Program-made: the position numbers and the translations under genes
The notes under the pieces: model-generated
The model's input: only the letters and a program-made list of their open reading frames with translations
Database searches by the model: none
Told to the model about the DNA's origin: nothing
DNA from: Kribbella antiqua
GTDB lineage: Bacteria; Actinomycetota; Actinomycetes; Propionibacteriales; Kribbellaceae
DNA: 64,000 nt
Direction of reading: 5' to 3'
Assembly (NCBI RefSeq): GCF_004345665.1
Contig: NZ_SLWR01000015.1
Coordinates: forward strand, 1 to 64,000
In this document: piece by piece, positions 26,597-36,208 of the stretch
How positions within the stretch are numbered: position 1 is the first letter of the stretch
Layout: the number at the start of each line of letters is the position of its first letter

Positions 26597-28044
26597 CGCG
26601 ACACCTCGCCTGTTGTGACAACACCATTCACCCGCCGGCTGATCCCGGCCGGGTTCGAATCCTTCAGTACGGCGGGCAGCACCGCATCCGGCGTGTCCTG
26701 GTAGGCCACCGGCCGCTGGAACCGGCGGGCCGCGGTCACGCCGACGCTGGTGTGAATCGACCCGACGGTCGAGGGGAACGGGCCGCCGTGGTGCTGCGCC
26801 CAGGAAACGGCGACGCCGGTCGGCCAGCCGTTCCACAGCACGCGACCGGCCCTTGCCGTCAGCAACGGAAGCAGCTCCCCGGCCAGTTTGGTGTCAGACG
26901 ACTCCGCGTGCAGCGTGGCGGTCAGATTGCCCTCGAAGGCTTCGACAGCGGCCCTCAGCTCGTCAACGCCGTTGTATTCAACAACAATCGAGACTGGGCC
27001 GAAGCACTCCTCGAGGATCTCGTCCTGGCGGGACAGCAGTTCGGCGACCGTTGTCTGCAGCAACGTCGCACCGCCGGAGGCCCAGACGCGGACGCCCTCG
27101 ACCTTCTGCAGCCGGTCGAGGCCGGAGGCGAAGCCCTCCTTGATCCGGTCGTTCAGCATGGGCGCCTCGGCCACACCGCCGGCCGCCTCGGTGAGCTGGT
27201 CCTGGAGTCCGTGACCCGCCGGCAGGAAGAGCAGGCCGGGCTTGGTGCAGAACTGGCCGACGCCGAGCGTGAACGAGCCGACGTACCCAGTGGCGATGTC
27301 CTTGCCGCGGGCATCGACCGCCGCCTGGGTGACGAAGACCGGGTTCAGGCTGCCGAGTTCGCCGTAGAACGGGATCGGCTCGGGCCGGGTGACCGCGATC
27401 TCGTGCAGCGCCTTGCCGGCGGGGACGGAACCGGTGAAGCCGGCCGCGGTGATGCGCGGGTCTTTCAGCGCGGTGACACCGACGTCGAAGCCCTGGATCA
27501 GGTTCAGTGTGCCGGCCGGGGCGCCGGCGACGCGCAGCGCCTCGATCATCACCTCGGCAGTGCGCAGGGACAGCTCTGGGTGACCGGGGTGCGCCTTGAC
27601 GATCACTGGGCAACCGGCGGCCAGGGCGGACGCGGTGTCACCACCGCAGACGCTGAACGCGAACGGGAAGTTGCTGGCAGCAAACACCAGCACCGGCCCG
27701 AGCGGGACCAGCACGCGACGCAGATCCGGCCGCGGCACCGGCTTGGCGTTCGCATCGGCCGTGTCGATGACCACCTCGAGCAGCGAGCCCTCTGCGAGCA
27801 CGTCCGCGAACATCCGCAACTGACCGCTGCTCCGCGCGACCTCGCCGCGCAGCCGCGGCTCCGGCAGCGACGACTCCCGCATCGCGATCGGCACCAGCTC
27901 GTCGGCGGCCGCATCCAGCGCGTCCGCCACGGCACGAATCCACCCGGCCCGTACGGCGGGCTCCGAAGCGCCCAGCGCCGGCGCGGCAGCCGCCGCATCG
28001 GCCAGAGCCTGCTCGAGCTCGGCGGGCGTGGTGTCGGGGGTCAT
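26593..28044 (-). CDS. 2-oxoglutarate semialdehyde dehydrogenase
   Basis: A 483-residue aldehyde dehydrogenase of the KGSADH branch. VLVFAASNFPFAFSVCGGDTA begins the NAD(P)-binding part, FYGELGSLNPVFV includes the catalytic Glu, and GVGQFCTKPGLLF includes the nucleophilic Cys. The ending WNGWPTGVAVSWAQHHGGPFPST is typical of this branch. It would oxidise 2-oxoglutarate semialdehyde to 2-oxoglutarate. ATG 28044 overlaps the FAH-like gene stop by 4 bp. Confidence 0.93.
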
Positions 28045-28928
28045 CGCTTCTCCTCCAGGTTCTCGGTTGCCAGGAAGCGGAAGGGTTCCCGGCCTACTGC
28101 CACCGTATTCGTCAGCGTGCCGACCTCGGCGATGGTGATGGTGATGACGTCGCCCTCGGCCAGCGCGAAGTCCAGCTCGGGCACGATGCCGGTGCCGGTC
28201 GCCAGGATCACGCCGTCCGGGAAGTCGTTCGGCACGAACAGCACGTCGATCAGTTCCTGCAAGTCGCGCACCAGCTTCGCCGTGGACGTCGTACCGCTGA
28301 AGACCTCGGCGTCGCCGCGCTTGATCACCAGGTCGATGGTGAGGTCCCTCGGGTTCGCGACCTCCCAGGCGGGGCGAATCCCGGCCGCCAGCGCGCATCC
28401 GCCGGCGAACAGCTTGGCCTGCGGCACGTACAGCGGGTTGACGCCCTCGATCGAGCGCGAGCTCATGTCGTTGCAGACCGTGAAGCCGACGATCTGGCCG
28501 TGGCTGTTGGCGACGACGGCCAGCTCCGGCTCGGGTACGTCGTGCCCGGAGTCGACCCGGATGCCGACCGGCTCACCGTCCGCGACCACGCGCCAGGCCG
28601 GTGCCTTCTGGAACAGCTCTGGACGATCGGCGGTGTAGACCTTGTCGTACACGGACTGCTCGGTGCTCTCCTCCATCCGCGCACTCATCGACCGCTCATA
28701 GGTGACACCCGCGCACCAGACCTCGCCACGCCCGTCGAGCGGCGGCAGGAACCGTACGCCGTCGGCCGGCACCGGCTCGCCGAGCTTCGCGACCGCGATT
28801 CGGAGCTCGTCGACGGTCAGCCGGAGCAGCTCGGCGAAACTGCCGACTCCTTCGATCGGGGCCACCGTGTCGCCGGTGCGCACACCGACCACCGGCCCAC
28901 CAGGGGACTGGTAACGGACCAAGTGCAT
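28041..28928 (-). CDS. FAH-family 2-keto-3-deoxy-pentonate dehydratase (XylX-like)
   Basis: A 295-residue fumarylacetoacetate-hydrolase-fold protein. EVWCAGVTYERSMSARMEES, the metal-binding region PEPELAVVANSHGQIVGFTVCND and ATGTGIVPELDFALAEGDVI match the branch that dehydrates 2-keto-3-deoxy-pentonates. ATG 28928 is chosen because AGAGGTGG lies just upstream; a start 15 bases earlier is possible. With the upstream IlvD/Edd enzyme and the semialdehyde dehydrogenase it completes a Weimberg-type route. Confidence 0.85.
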   Translation of the reverse strand: MHLVRYQSPGGPVVGVRTGDTVAPIEGVGSFAELLRLTVDELRIAVAKLGEPVPADGVRFLPPLDGRGEVWCAGVTYERSMSARMEESTEQSVYDKVYTADRPELFQKAPAWRVVADGEPVGIRVDSGHDVPEPELAVVANSHGQIVGFTVCNDMSSRSIEGVNPLYVPQAKLFAGGCALAAGIRPAWEVANPRDLTIDLVIKRGDAEVFSGTTSTAKLVRDLQELIDVLFVPNDFPDGVILATGTGIVPELDFALAEGDVITITIAEVGTLTNTVAVGREPFRFLATENLEEKR

Positions 28929-28939
28929 ATGTCCACCTC

Positions 28940-31657
28940 TCACATCGAAGTACCGAGCAACCCGCGAGTGATCTGGAAGCCGACGTTGCCGGACGCAACC
29001 GCCTTCGGAACGAGCGTGCGACTCGCGACCGCGGCGATCGTGTCGAGACCAGTTCGGGCCTGTTCCACCGCGTTGCCGGTGGCAACCGCGTCAAGGTCGT
29101 CGCCGTACTTTGCGACTGTCTCCGGATCGTTGCTGAACTCAATCACCGGCACGAAGCGCTGGGCCGACAAGGTGCCGCCGGCAACGTGGGCGAGGATCTG
29201 CTGAACACCGCCGGCGCCGAAACCGGTCGCGGTCTCCATCCAGTCGGTGCCCGGCATCCGCATCACGTGCCAGCCCGGCTCGGCGAACCGCTGCCCGTGC
29301 GCAATCGTCGACGGTGGGACCTCCGACGATCCAAGCGCTGTGGAACGGAAGCGTTCGTGCCCGAGCAGCGCACCGCGCGACGACAGTACGACGGAACCAC
29401 CCGAGCCGACGATCTCGCGGCCGATCAGCGCCAGCGCCTCGGCGGTCTCGTCCGGCAACGGCCCGCGGGCTTCCAGACCGACGGTGAGTTCGCCGACCGA
29501 GCCGTCGTACTCGACCGGGGCCGGGAGGTCTTCGAAGCCGGTGAACCATTCCTTCACCTTGTTGCCGACGGCATCGAGTCCACCGTCGGCCTGGATGCTG
29601 GCCCAGCCGAAGCGGGACGGGTCGGCGCCGGCCTCGACCAGGCGGGAGCGGAAGTAGTCGTTGTGGGTCTTCTCGCAACCGTGCTCGAGCAGCAGCGCTA
29701 TCCGGGTGTTCGGGTGCAGCAGGTAGCCGAGCATGGTGCGGGCGAAGGTCTCCTCAGAGGCGCCGCCGCTGCTGCCACAGCCCTCGGTGTGCGGGAGGGC
29801 GACCATCCTGGTGACGGCGTCGCCGGCCCACTTCTCCAACTCTGCTTGGGCTGCGAGCCTGAGCGCGATCTGGCCGGAGCAAAGGCTGGTCGGCAAGATC
29901 AGGCCGACTGCCTCGGGGACCAGTCTGTCGTCGACCTGTAGCAGCCTTGCCACAGTCCGCCCGGTATCCCTGAGACCGTTCAAGGGGAGGCCGTCGAGTG
30001 GAGCGTCGCGGTCTTCGGCCGGAAGGTCGGTGAGCTTGCGGCTCATCCGGCCGTCGGTGCTGATCGAGATGCCCTCGCGCGGCCCGCTCTGCCGCCAGTT
30101 GCGCCAGATCGACACCTGGCTGTGGCCGGCCCGCTCCCCCGCACTCGGCTCGCCCGACGCGACCCGGACGGTCAGGTCGAAGGTGTCCGCGGTCAGCTCG
30201 GCCATCGGCGTACCGGTGAGGTAGCGGCCCGCGTCCACGTCCATCTCGGCGTGCAAGCGCTCGTACCGTGCTGAGGTCGTGACGAACTTCAGGGTCGGGA
30301 CGAACGGAAAGTTGGTGATCGAGCCGTTGCCGGTGGTGAAGAAGATCAGGTTGCAGCCGCTGCCGATCTGGCCGGCGACGGATTCGAGGTCGTTGCCGGG
30401 GCTGTCCATGAAGATGTAGCCGTTGCCCGGCAGCGGTTCGGCATAGTCGATCACGTGATCCAGGCGCACCTCGCGCGGAAGCTTGCGCGCGGCACCGATC
30501 GACTTGAGCACGATGTTGTAGAGGCCGCGGTAGACGTTGCCGCCGGACGGGTTTCCCTCGGCGGTGTGACCGTGCCAGCCAACCCGCTCCTTGAACGAAC
30601 GGACGGTGGCAAGGAAGCGCTTCGCGGTCGCCAGGTCGCGCACGTTCTTCAGAACGTAGCCCTCGGCACCGATCAGCTCGTCCGTCTCCGCGAGTACGGC
30701 GGCGCCGCCATGCTTGATCACCTCGGCACCGACGAGCCCGGCGAGCGGGTTGGCCGAGATCCCCGAGAACGCGTCCGAACCGCCGCACTGCAAGGCGATC
30801 TTCAGGTCCGTCAGCGGGACCTCGACACGCTCCTGTGCATCGACCACCGGCAGCCACGGCTCGACCAGCGCGCCTGCTGACGTGAGGTCGTGTTCGAAAC
30901 CGGCGCGGCGGGTGAAGTACGCGTGCGGCACCTTGATCGACGGATAGTCGTGCTCCGCCATGAAGTCCTTGATCGCCTGACCGGACACCACGTCGTCCTC
31001 GGTGTCGACGATCAGAACCGCGCCGACGTTCGGGTTCAAGGTGAAGCCGGCCAGGGTGGCGAGCAGGAAGTGCAGATTGTTCGGGACCTCGTCTTCGCCA
31101 CCCTCGGTGTGCGCCACCGGTACGACGCCATCGCCGGCGTCCGCACCATCGAAACGACGGGCGAGCTCGGTGACGAAGCCGCTGCTGCGCGAGCTGGTCG
31201 CCATGATCACCACGTGGTTGCGCGTGCCGGCCGCACCCTGCTCGCGGGGGTAGCCGAGGAAGGTGCCGGGTTGCTCGACGCTGGTCACCTGTGCGCCGAA
31301 GTTCAGCGCGGACTCATCGAGCTGATAGGGGTCCAGCGGTTCGTTGACGGCCGACGGCTCGGGCGGGAGGCCTTCCACTCCGCGCGCGGTGATGGCCGCC
31401 AGGCTGGTCGGCGTACAGACGTAGTCCCCGACGGCGAGATCGCGGGTGGCGCGGGCGAACGGGGTGTTCCAGGAGGTGATGGCCTCGCCCTCACGGACCG
31501 GGCGGACGATGAAACGGTGGCCTTCCATCACGGTGTGCGGCAGCGTGACCACCGTGCCGTCGAAGTCGACCGTCGTACCGGCTTCCAGGCGTCGGGAACA
31601 GATCGCCGCGTTGTCCTCGGGCTCCGGCAGTACGCCGACCTCGTCGAACCTCAGCAT
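28940..31657 (-). CDS. Double-length UxaA/GarD-like altronate/galactarate dehydratase
   Basis: A 905-residue protein, nearly twice a normal UxaA (~500 residues). The N-terminal SAF domain (LEAGTTVDFDG to YVCTPTSLAAITARG) and the UxaA core are present: RNHVVIMATSSRSSGFVTELARRF, HTEGGEDEVPNNLHFLLATLAG, LKIALQCGGSDAFSGISANP. From about residue 560 a second UxaA-like unit appears (RMVALPHTEGCGSSGGASEE, LGYLLHPNTRIALLLEHGCEKTHN, VGLEARGPLPDETAEAL), so it looks like a duplication or fusion. Start ATG 31657 has GGAAAGG upstream. It is first in the operon and divergent from gntR. Substrate may be altronate, galactarate or another hexonate. Confidence 0.85.
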   Translation of the reverse strand: MLRFDEVGVLPEPEDNAAICSRRLEAGTTVDFDGTVVTLPHTVMEGHRFIVRPVREGEAITSWNTPFARATRDLAVGDYVCTPTSLAAITARGVEGLPPEPSAVNEPLDPYQLDESALNFGAQVTSVEQPGTFLGYPREQGAAGTRNHVVIMATSSRSSGFVTELARRFDGADAGDGVVPVAHTEGGEDEVPNNLHFLLATLAGFTLNPNVGAVLIVDTEDDVVSGQAIKDFMAEHDYPSIKVPHAYFTRRAGFEHDLTSAGALVEPWLPVVDAQERVEVPLTDLKIALQCGGSDAFSGISANPLAGLVGAEVIKHGGAAVLAETDELIGAEGYVLKNVRDLATAKRFLATVRSFKERVGWHGHTAEGNPSGGNVYRGLYNIVLKSIGAARKLPREVRLDHVIDYAEPLPGNGYIFMDSPGNDLESVAGQIGSGCNLIFFTTGNGSITNFPFVPTLKFVTTSARYERLHAEMDVDAGRYLTGTPMAELTADTFDLTVRVASGEPSAGERAGHSQVSIWRNWRQSGPREGISISTDGRMSRKLTDLPAEDRDAPLDGLPLNGLRDTGRTVARLLQVDDRLVPEAVGLILPTSLCSGQIALRLAAQAELEKWAGDAVTRMVALPHTEGCGSSGGASEETFARTMLGYLLHPNTRIALLLEHGCEKTHNDYFRSRLVEAGADPSRFGWASIQADGGLDAVGNKVKEWFTGFEDLPAPVEYDGSVGELTVGLEARGPLPDETAEALALIGREIVGSGGSVVLSSRGALLGHERFRSTALGSSEVPPSTIAHGQRFAEPGWHVMRMPGTDWMETATGFGAGGVQQILAHVAGGTLSAQRFVPVIEFSNDPETVAKYGDDLDAVATGNAVEQARTGLDTIAAVASRTLVPKAVASGNVGFQITRGLLGTSM

Positions 31658-31730
31658 GCGTCCGCCTTTCCTCACCAGATGCGACCGGCAACCTCACCGA
31701 TTGTCGAGCTCTCTGGCTGACCGGCCGGGA

Positions 31731-31749
31731 ATCGTGCATGATGCATGAT
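31731..31749. promoter_or_regulatory. Probable GntR operator
   Basis: ATCGTGCATGATGCATGAT is a near-perfect palindrome in the 161-bp gap between the UxaA-like gene and gntR. Only one symmetric base pair besides the centre fails to match. Position and shape fit a site for the divergent FCD-type GntR regulator, controlling both directions. Confidence 0.65.
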
Positions 31750-31818
31750 TACCAGTGCCACCCTGCCGAAGACGACCGGCCGGGGTCAAGGCCGCGACCA
31801 GGATCCGGAGAAGAGCTG

Positions 31819-32499
31819 ATGGCGGAGATCGTGGAGCCACAGGACCGGCGGTTGCTCCGGCGGCAGATGCTCGCCGACGACGTGTACGAGGCGATCAAGA
31901 CGATGCTGATGGACCACGTCATCACGCCCGGCGCGCGGATCTCGATCGACGGGCTGGCGCGGGAGTTCCAGGTGTCGTCGACGCCGGTGCGGGAGGCGCT
32001 GGCACGGCTGGAGTCGGAGGGGCTCGCGGACAAGGAGCCGCTGAAGGGGTACCGGGCGACGCCGCTGCTGACGCTGGAGGAGTTCGACGACCTCTACCGA
32101 TTCCGGCGGTTGCTGGAGCCGTGGGCGGCACGGCGGGCCGCCGAGCTGATCGACGACGACGGGCGGGCGCGGCTGAAGGCGGAACTGGCGAACGCGGTCG
32201 AGCCGACATCGATCGACTACGCCGGCTACAAGTCACTGACCGCGCACGACAACCGCTTCCACCTGCTGATCGCGTCACTGTCGGGAAGCGAACAGGTCCG
32301 GCTCGCCTTCGAACGGACCCATTGTCACCTGCACATTTTCCGCCTGCACTACGACCGCGACATCGGCCCAGAGGTCCTCACCGAACACCGCAACCTGGTC
32401 GAAGCCATCTGCTCCGGCGACCCAGCCGCCGCCGAGGCCGCAATGAACCAACACATCGAAAACTCCATGTCACTGCGGCTCCGGCGTATCTACGACTGA
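31819..32499 (+). CDS. GntR-family (FCD subfamily) regulator
   Basis: A 226-residue regulator. ATG 31819 sits behind GGAGAAG. The winged helix occupies about residues 18-85 (DDVYEAIKTMLMDHVITPGA, FQVSSTPVREALARLESEGL). The FCD effector domain follows (LLTLEEFDDLYRFRRLLEPWAARRAAEL), with metal-ligand-type residues in TAHDNRFHLLIA and EHRNLVEAICSGD. FCD regulators often sense sugar acids. It is divergent from the oxidative operon with a palindrome between them, so it probably represses that operon until its aldonate or uronate is present. Confidence 0.92.
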   Translation: MAEIVEPQDRRLLRRQMLADDVYEAIKTMLMDHVITPGARISIDGLAREFQVSSTPVREALARLESEGLADKEPLKGYRATPLLTLEEFDDLYRFRRLLEPWAARRAAELIDDDGRARLKAELANAVEPTSIDYAGYKSLTAHDNRFHLLIASLSGSEQVRLAFERTHCHLHIFRLHYDRDIGPEVLTEHRNLVEAICSGDPAAAEAAMNQHIENSMSLRLRRIYD

Positions 32500-32540
32500 A
32501 CGCTTGTTTGGGCTATGGCGTGTGGGGCACGCCGGAGGAC

Positions 32541-33164
32541 ATGGACTTGCCTGCTCCCCGCCCGGTGCTCTGGCCACTGCGCCCAGTGGGGTCCGCCGCG
32601 GTGTGGACCTCGTCGGACGCGGGACAGACCGTCGTCACCATCCGGCATGCGCACTTGCCCCAGGTAACGCCCGAGATGCTGGCCTGGTGGTACGGCCATG
32701 TGCCGGGGACGATGAAGTACGCCGGTCAGACCTTGCCGCGGTACCTCGTCTGGCATCCGCTCGACCACATCTCCTACGAGGCGGATGGCGCCGTACAGCC
32801 TGGCGTTGAGCTGCGCATTACCGAGGCACCCGGACGCGACCTCGACAAACTGATCGACATCCACGTCAGGGTCGAGCAGATCGACAGCACCGCAGCCATC
32901 ATCTCCAAGCGCGTGTTAGGAGCCGCGCTGGTACGACTGGAGAACGAATTCGAGCCGGTTCACGGCGGTACGTCGTACGTGACCCGCCTGACCATCGGCG
33001 ACACCACACCCGCGGCCCGGCTGTTCCTGAACCGGGTGGCGCACAACCGCGCCTTTCCACCACACAAACTCGCCGCCTGGATCCGCCACCACGTCGAAGA
33101 GATCGGCAACCTGGAAAACTTCCTCCCCGACCTCTTCCGCTACCGCTCAGACCACGAGCCTTAG
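32541..33164 (+). CDS. PhlG-like DAPG hydrolase-family protein
   Basis: A 207-residue protein resembling 2,4-diacetylphloroglucinol hydrolase (PhlG). Diagnostic stretches are LPQVTPEMLAWWYGHVPGTM, YLVWHPLDHISYEADG and the ending HHVEEIGNLENFLPDLF, supplying the Glu/His residues expected for the zinc site of this retro-Claisen hydrolase. ATG 32541 has GGAGG very close (2-base gap); GTG 32520 is the alternative start. It follows gntR by 41 bp on the same strand. True substrate is unknown; relatives are spread through actinobacteria that do not make DAPG, so a general beta-diketone hydrolase is safer. Confidence 0.75.
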   Translation: MDLPAPRPVLWPLRPVGSAAVWTSSDAGQTVVTIRHAHLPQVTPEMLAWWYGHVPGTMKYAGQTLPRYLVWHPLDHISYEADGAVQPGVELRITEAPGRDLDKLIDIHVRVEQIDSTAAIISKRVLGAALVRLENEFEPVHGGTSYVTRLTIGDTTPAARLFLNRVAHNRAFPPHKLAAWIRHHVEEIGNLENFLPDLFRYRSDHEP

Positions 33165-33243
33165 TCAAGTTCGTACCGGCCGGCCGGCCGCTGACCGCCG
33201 CGCGGGCGCGAGTGAAGCCACCGTGCCGCAGCGTGGCACGACG

Positions 33244-33588
33244 TTACTCCGCCGGGCCGCCGCCGAAGCCGATTTCGTTGCCATCGGGGTCGTGGTAGAT
33301 GACCTTGCGGACGCCGTTGGAGTAGGTCTCCCGATGCGCCGGCTCGATGCCGCGCTCGCTGATCGCGGCGATCCGGGTGTCGAGGTCGTCGACGAAGATC
33401 GTTACCTGGTCATGGCCGGCGTGCTCGGGCCGCAGTTCGACCACGAGGTACCGATGCTCAGCCAGTTCCCAGACCGCTTCGATGTCGTTCGGAAAGAAGG
33501 CCGGCGGCCCACCGAGCAAACGCTCGTACCACTCCAGCGCCGCCGGGTAGTCGGTGACCGAGTTCTCCGCAAACAGATCCAGAGTCAT
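33244..33588 (-). CDS. VOC (glyoxalase-like) family protein
   Basis: A 114-residue protein made of the paired beta-alpha-beta-beta-beta units of the vicinal oxygen chelate fold. TDYPAALEWYERLLGGPPAF opens it, and VRKVIYHDPDGNEIGFGGGP closes it with the usual metal-ligand Glu. It is a single-domain form that probably dimerises. Members are dioxygenases, isomerases or resistance proteins and the function cannot be chosen from sequence. It stands alone and converges with the PhlG-like gene. Confidence 0.85.
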   Translation of the reverse strand: MTLDLFAENSVTDYPAALEWYERLLGGPPAFFPNDIEAVWELAEHRYLVVELRPEHAGHDQVTIFVDDLDTRIAAISERGIEPAHRETYSNGVRKVIYHDPDGNEIGFGGGPAE

Positions 33589-33660
33589 ACCGCATCGTAT
33601 GAGAAGCGTGGTGCCGTGCGGTGAACCGGCTGGATCAGCTTGTACCTACCTCTGAGCCAC

Positions 33661-33760
33661 GGACCTGTGCCACTCACCAAGCCTCGCCGATGACGGGTCG
33701 GAAGCCCCCGCTGAGCGTCAACCGCGTGGGCTAGGTGCGGTTGGTGAGTGGCAGAGGTCC
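33661..33760. repeat. 100-bp palindromic repeat, copy 1
   Basis: Outer arms of about 22 bases (GGACCTGTGCCACTCACCAA and its near-complement ending GTGGCAGAGGTCC) flank a variable core with CTGAGCGT at offset 50. Copy 2 at 40634-40733 has the same length, arms and core offset. It lies between the VOC gene and the Gfo/Idh/MocA gene. No ORF is present. Confidence 0.8.
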
Positions 33761-33769
33761 GCTCGGCGA

Positions 33770-34966
33770 TCAGGCGGGGGCGTCGCCGTGGTCGGGGATT
33801 TCTAGTTGTACGCCGCCTTGGAGGGCGGACTGGTGGGCGTAGATGCCGGGGAGGGTGTAGCGGGCGGCGACCCAGGCGTTGACGGGTGGGAGGGTTTTGT
33901 CGGCGATCGCGCGTACGAAATCGTCGGCCAGGTAGTGGTGCGAACCTTCGTGACCGTTGTGCAGGCCGTCGAACTCGGCCGGTAGCCGGCTGCGGTCGTG
34001 CACCGGGGACAGGCCGGAGCGGAACGCGTCCCGCAGCGCCGGGTCCACGTTTGCCAGGTCGACGTCCTCGAGCGAACCGCTCGGCTTGGTCTCCATCAGG
34101 TGGCTGATGTCCTCGACGCCTTCCTTGGTCTGCCAGACGGTCGTCGTAGCCAGCTGCTCGAAGCTTCCCTCGGTGCCGAACACCCGCAGCCGCGATTCCC
34201 GGATGTGCGACGGGTAGCCGACGCGACGCATCTCGTTCGTCCGCATCACGCCGCCGTCGGCCAGCTTGAACAGCGCGGTCGCGTTGCTGAAGTCATTGTC
34301 GAACTGGCTGATTTCCTTGTCGAAGACGCCGTCGCCGCGATTGTCCTGCACCCCGATGCAGGACACGTGCGTGGCGTGCTGCCCGGTCACCGACAGAACG
34401 TTGCCCACGGCATGCGTCGGGTACAGCATCGGCGGGAACGAGGCCGTCTTCTTCCACTCCTCGCCGCCGCTGTACTGGTACGCGGCGTAGAAGCCGAGGT
34501 CCATGTCGTGGACGTAGTCGCCCTCGCTGTAGAAGATCCGGCCGAACTCACCGGCGGCAAGCTTCTGCCGGCAGTACACCGACGACGGGTAGTAGTAGCT
34601 CGTCTCGCCCATCATGTACGTCAGGCCGGTCTCCTTGACCAGCTCGATGATCCGGGCGATCTGGTCCGCCTCGATCGCCATCGGCACCGTCGAGTACACG
34701 TGTTTGCCGGCCTCGAGCGCCTTGATCGCCATCTCGCCGTGCAACCAGCGCTGAGTGAAGATCGCCATCGCGTCCACGTCGGACGTCAGCATCTCCTCGA
34801 ACGACTGATAGGTGATCGAGATCCCCTGCTGCGCGGCCATCGCGGCCGTCCGTTCCGGCAGTACGTCGGTCAGCCGTACGTCGGACACGTCCGGGTGCGC
34901 CGACCACAGCCGCAGGAACGAAGGCGCGAACTGACCAGCTCCAACCACACCGATGCTCAAGCTCAT
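33770..34966 (-). CDS. Gfo/Idh/MocA-family oxidoreductase
   Basis: A 398-residue NAD(P)-dependent oxidoreductase. The Rossmann motif is SIGVVGAGQFAPSFLRLW at the N-terminus, where ATG 34966 begins MSLSIG. In place of the usual EKP motif it has HVYSTVPMAIEADQ. The catalytic region around TYMMGETSYYYPSS and DMDLGFYAAYQYSGG belongs to the C-terminal sheet domain. Substrate is probably a sugar, inositol or sugar-acid derivative. An AT-rich stretch upstream (34980-35020, with near-palindrome TTCTGCGAAAGAA) may hold its promoter and operator. It appears monocistronic. Confidence 0.88.
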   Translation of the reverse strand: MSLSIGVVGAGQFAPSFLRLWSAHPDVSDVRLTDVLPERTAAMAAQQGISITYQSFEEMLTSDVDAMAIFTQRWLHGEMAIKALEAGKHVYSTVPMAIEADQIARIIELVKETGLTYMMGETSYYYPSSVYCRQKLAAGEFGRIFYSEGDYVHDMDLGFYAAYQYSGGEEWKKTASFPPMLYPTHAVGNVLSVTGQHATHVSCIGVQDNRGDGVFDKEISQFDNDFSNATALFKLADGGVMRTNEMRRVGYPSHIRESRLRVFGTEGSFEQLATTTVWQTKEGVEDISHLMETKPSGSLEDVDLANVDPALRDAFRSGLSPVHDRSRLPAEFDGLHNGHEGSHHYLADDFVRAIADKTLPPVNAWVAARYTLPGIYAHQSALQGGVQLEIPDHGDAPA

Positions 34967-35049
34967 GCCGACTAGGCAATCACACATTTATCTTCTGCGA
35001 AAGAACATATTCAGACGTTGGAACCTGTCGCCCACCTGCCCCCAAGCCC

Positions 35050-35108
35050 ACCTTGAGCACCCGCCAACCATTTCGCGACGTCGACCGTGGTTGGTGCGTG
35101 CTCAAGGT
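35050..35108. repeat. 59-bp inverted repeat
   Basis: Arms ACCTTGAGCAC-CCG-CCAACCA and TGGTTGG-TGC-GTGCTCAAGGT pair over 18 bases with one internal mismatch block and a 17-base loop. It lies between the Gfo/Idh/MocA gene and the 2-hydroxyacid dehydrogenase gene, and could terminate the operon coming from the right. Confidence 0.65.
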
Positions 35109-35158
35109 CGTCCGGAAGCGGTCCGATGCGGGCTAGGGCTGGCGGGCGGTTGGAGGAT

Positions 35159-36178
35159 CTACGCCGAGACCAGGCCTGCGGGGTCTTTCCCGGCCAGGTA
35201 CGCGGCGACGGCCTCAGCGGCGATGGTGCCGGCTCGGAGGGCGGTTTGGCGGGTTGCGCCGGCCAGGTGGGGAGTCATGACGACGTTGGGGGCGGTGAGT
35301 AGGCGCGCACCCGCGGGGACCGGCTCCTCGGGGAAGACGTCGAAGGCGGCCGCGCCCAGGTGACCGGACTCCAGGGCGTCGACGGTTGCGTCATAGTCGA
35401 GCAGCCCGCCGCGTGCGGTGTTCACCAGTACGGCGCCTCGTGGCATCAGAGCGAGCTGGTCGGCGCCGATCATGCCGCGGGTCTGGTCAGTCAGCCGGGC
35501 GTGCAGGCTGACCACGTCCGACCGGCGCAGCAGCTCGTCGAGCTCAACCAGTTCGATGCCTGCAGGAGCTTGCTCGATGAAGGGGTCGACAACCAGCACT
35601 TGGGCGCCGAAGGCAAGCATCACCCGCGCCACTCGTTGCCCGATCGCGCCGTATCCGATCAGGCCGACTGTCGACCCGTCCAGTTCCAGGCCGCATTCGT
35701 CGTACGCGTAGAGGTCGCTGCGCCACTCGCCGTGCTCCAGGGTGCGTTGCAAGCGTGGGAGGTTGCGTAGGGCACCCATCATCAGGGCGACTGTGTGCTC
35801 GGCGGCGGCGACGGCATTGCGACCGGGGGTGGAGGCAACGATGATGCCGCGCTTGATTGCCGCCGGCACATTCACGTTGACCGGGCCGCCGCGGCAGACG
35901 ACCAGGAAGCGCAGGTCCGGCGCCGCGTCGAGCACCCGCTCGGTGAACGGGCCCATCTGGGTCAACGCCACCTCGACGCCGGGCAGCGCCTCGACCAACT
36001 GATCCTCGGCATCGCTCGCCTCATCCACCTCGGCCACCCGCCCGTACGGCGTCAACGGCCACGGCAGCGTGACCTCACGGAGGTCGAACTCCACGCCCTT
36101 GATCGAGGACAAGGCCCTGGCGAGTAGGTCGTTGCGGACGAAGTGGTCGCCGGCGAGCAGAGTCTTGACGGTTCTCAT
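35159..36178 (-). CDS. D-isomer-specific 2-hydroxyacid dehydrogenase
   Basis: A 339-residue protein. The NAD-binding domain carries STVGLIGYGAIGQRVARVMLAFG, and the catalytic Arg lies in VLVNTARGGLLD. The acid side is DVFPEEPVPAGA, and the catalytic His is in MTPHLAGATRQTA. CAGGAGTT precedes ATG 36178. It is the last gene of the kinase/DeoR set, 30 bp after the FGGY kinase. Phosphoglycerate dehydrogenase, glyoxylate reductase or a sugar-derived acid dehydrogenase are all possible. Confidence 0.9.
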   Translation of the reverse strand: MRTVKTLLAGDHFVRNDLLARALSSIKGVEFDLREVTLPWPLTPYGRVAEVDEASDAEDQLVEALPGVEVALTQMGPFTERVLDAAPDLRFLVVCRGGPVNVNVPAAIKRGIIVASTPGRNAVAAAEHTVALMMGALRNLPRLQRTLEHGEWRSDLYAYDECGLELDGSTVGLIGYGAIGQRVARVMLAFGAQVLVVDPFIEQAPAGIELVELDELLRRSDVVSLHARLTDQTRGMIGADQLALMPRGAVLVNTARGGLLDYDATVDALESGHLGAAAFDVFPEEPVPAGARLLTAPNVVMTPHLAGATRQTALRAGTIAAEAVAAYLAGKDPAGLVSA

Positions 36179-36208
36179 CGAACTCCTGTTTCAACGGTGG
36201 AGCGCGGG

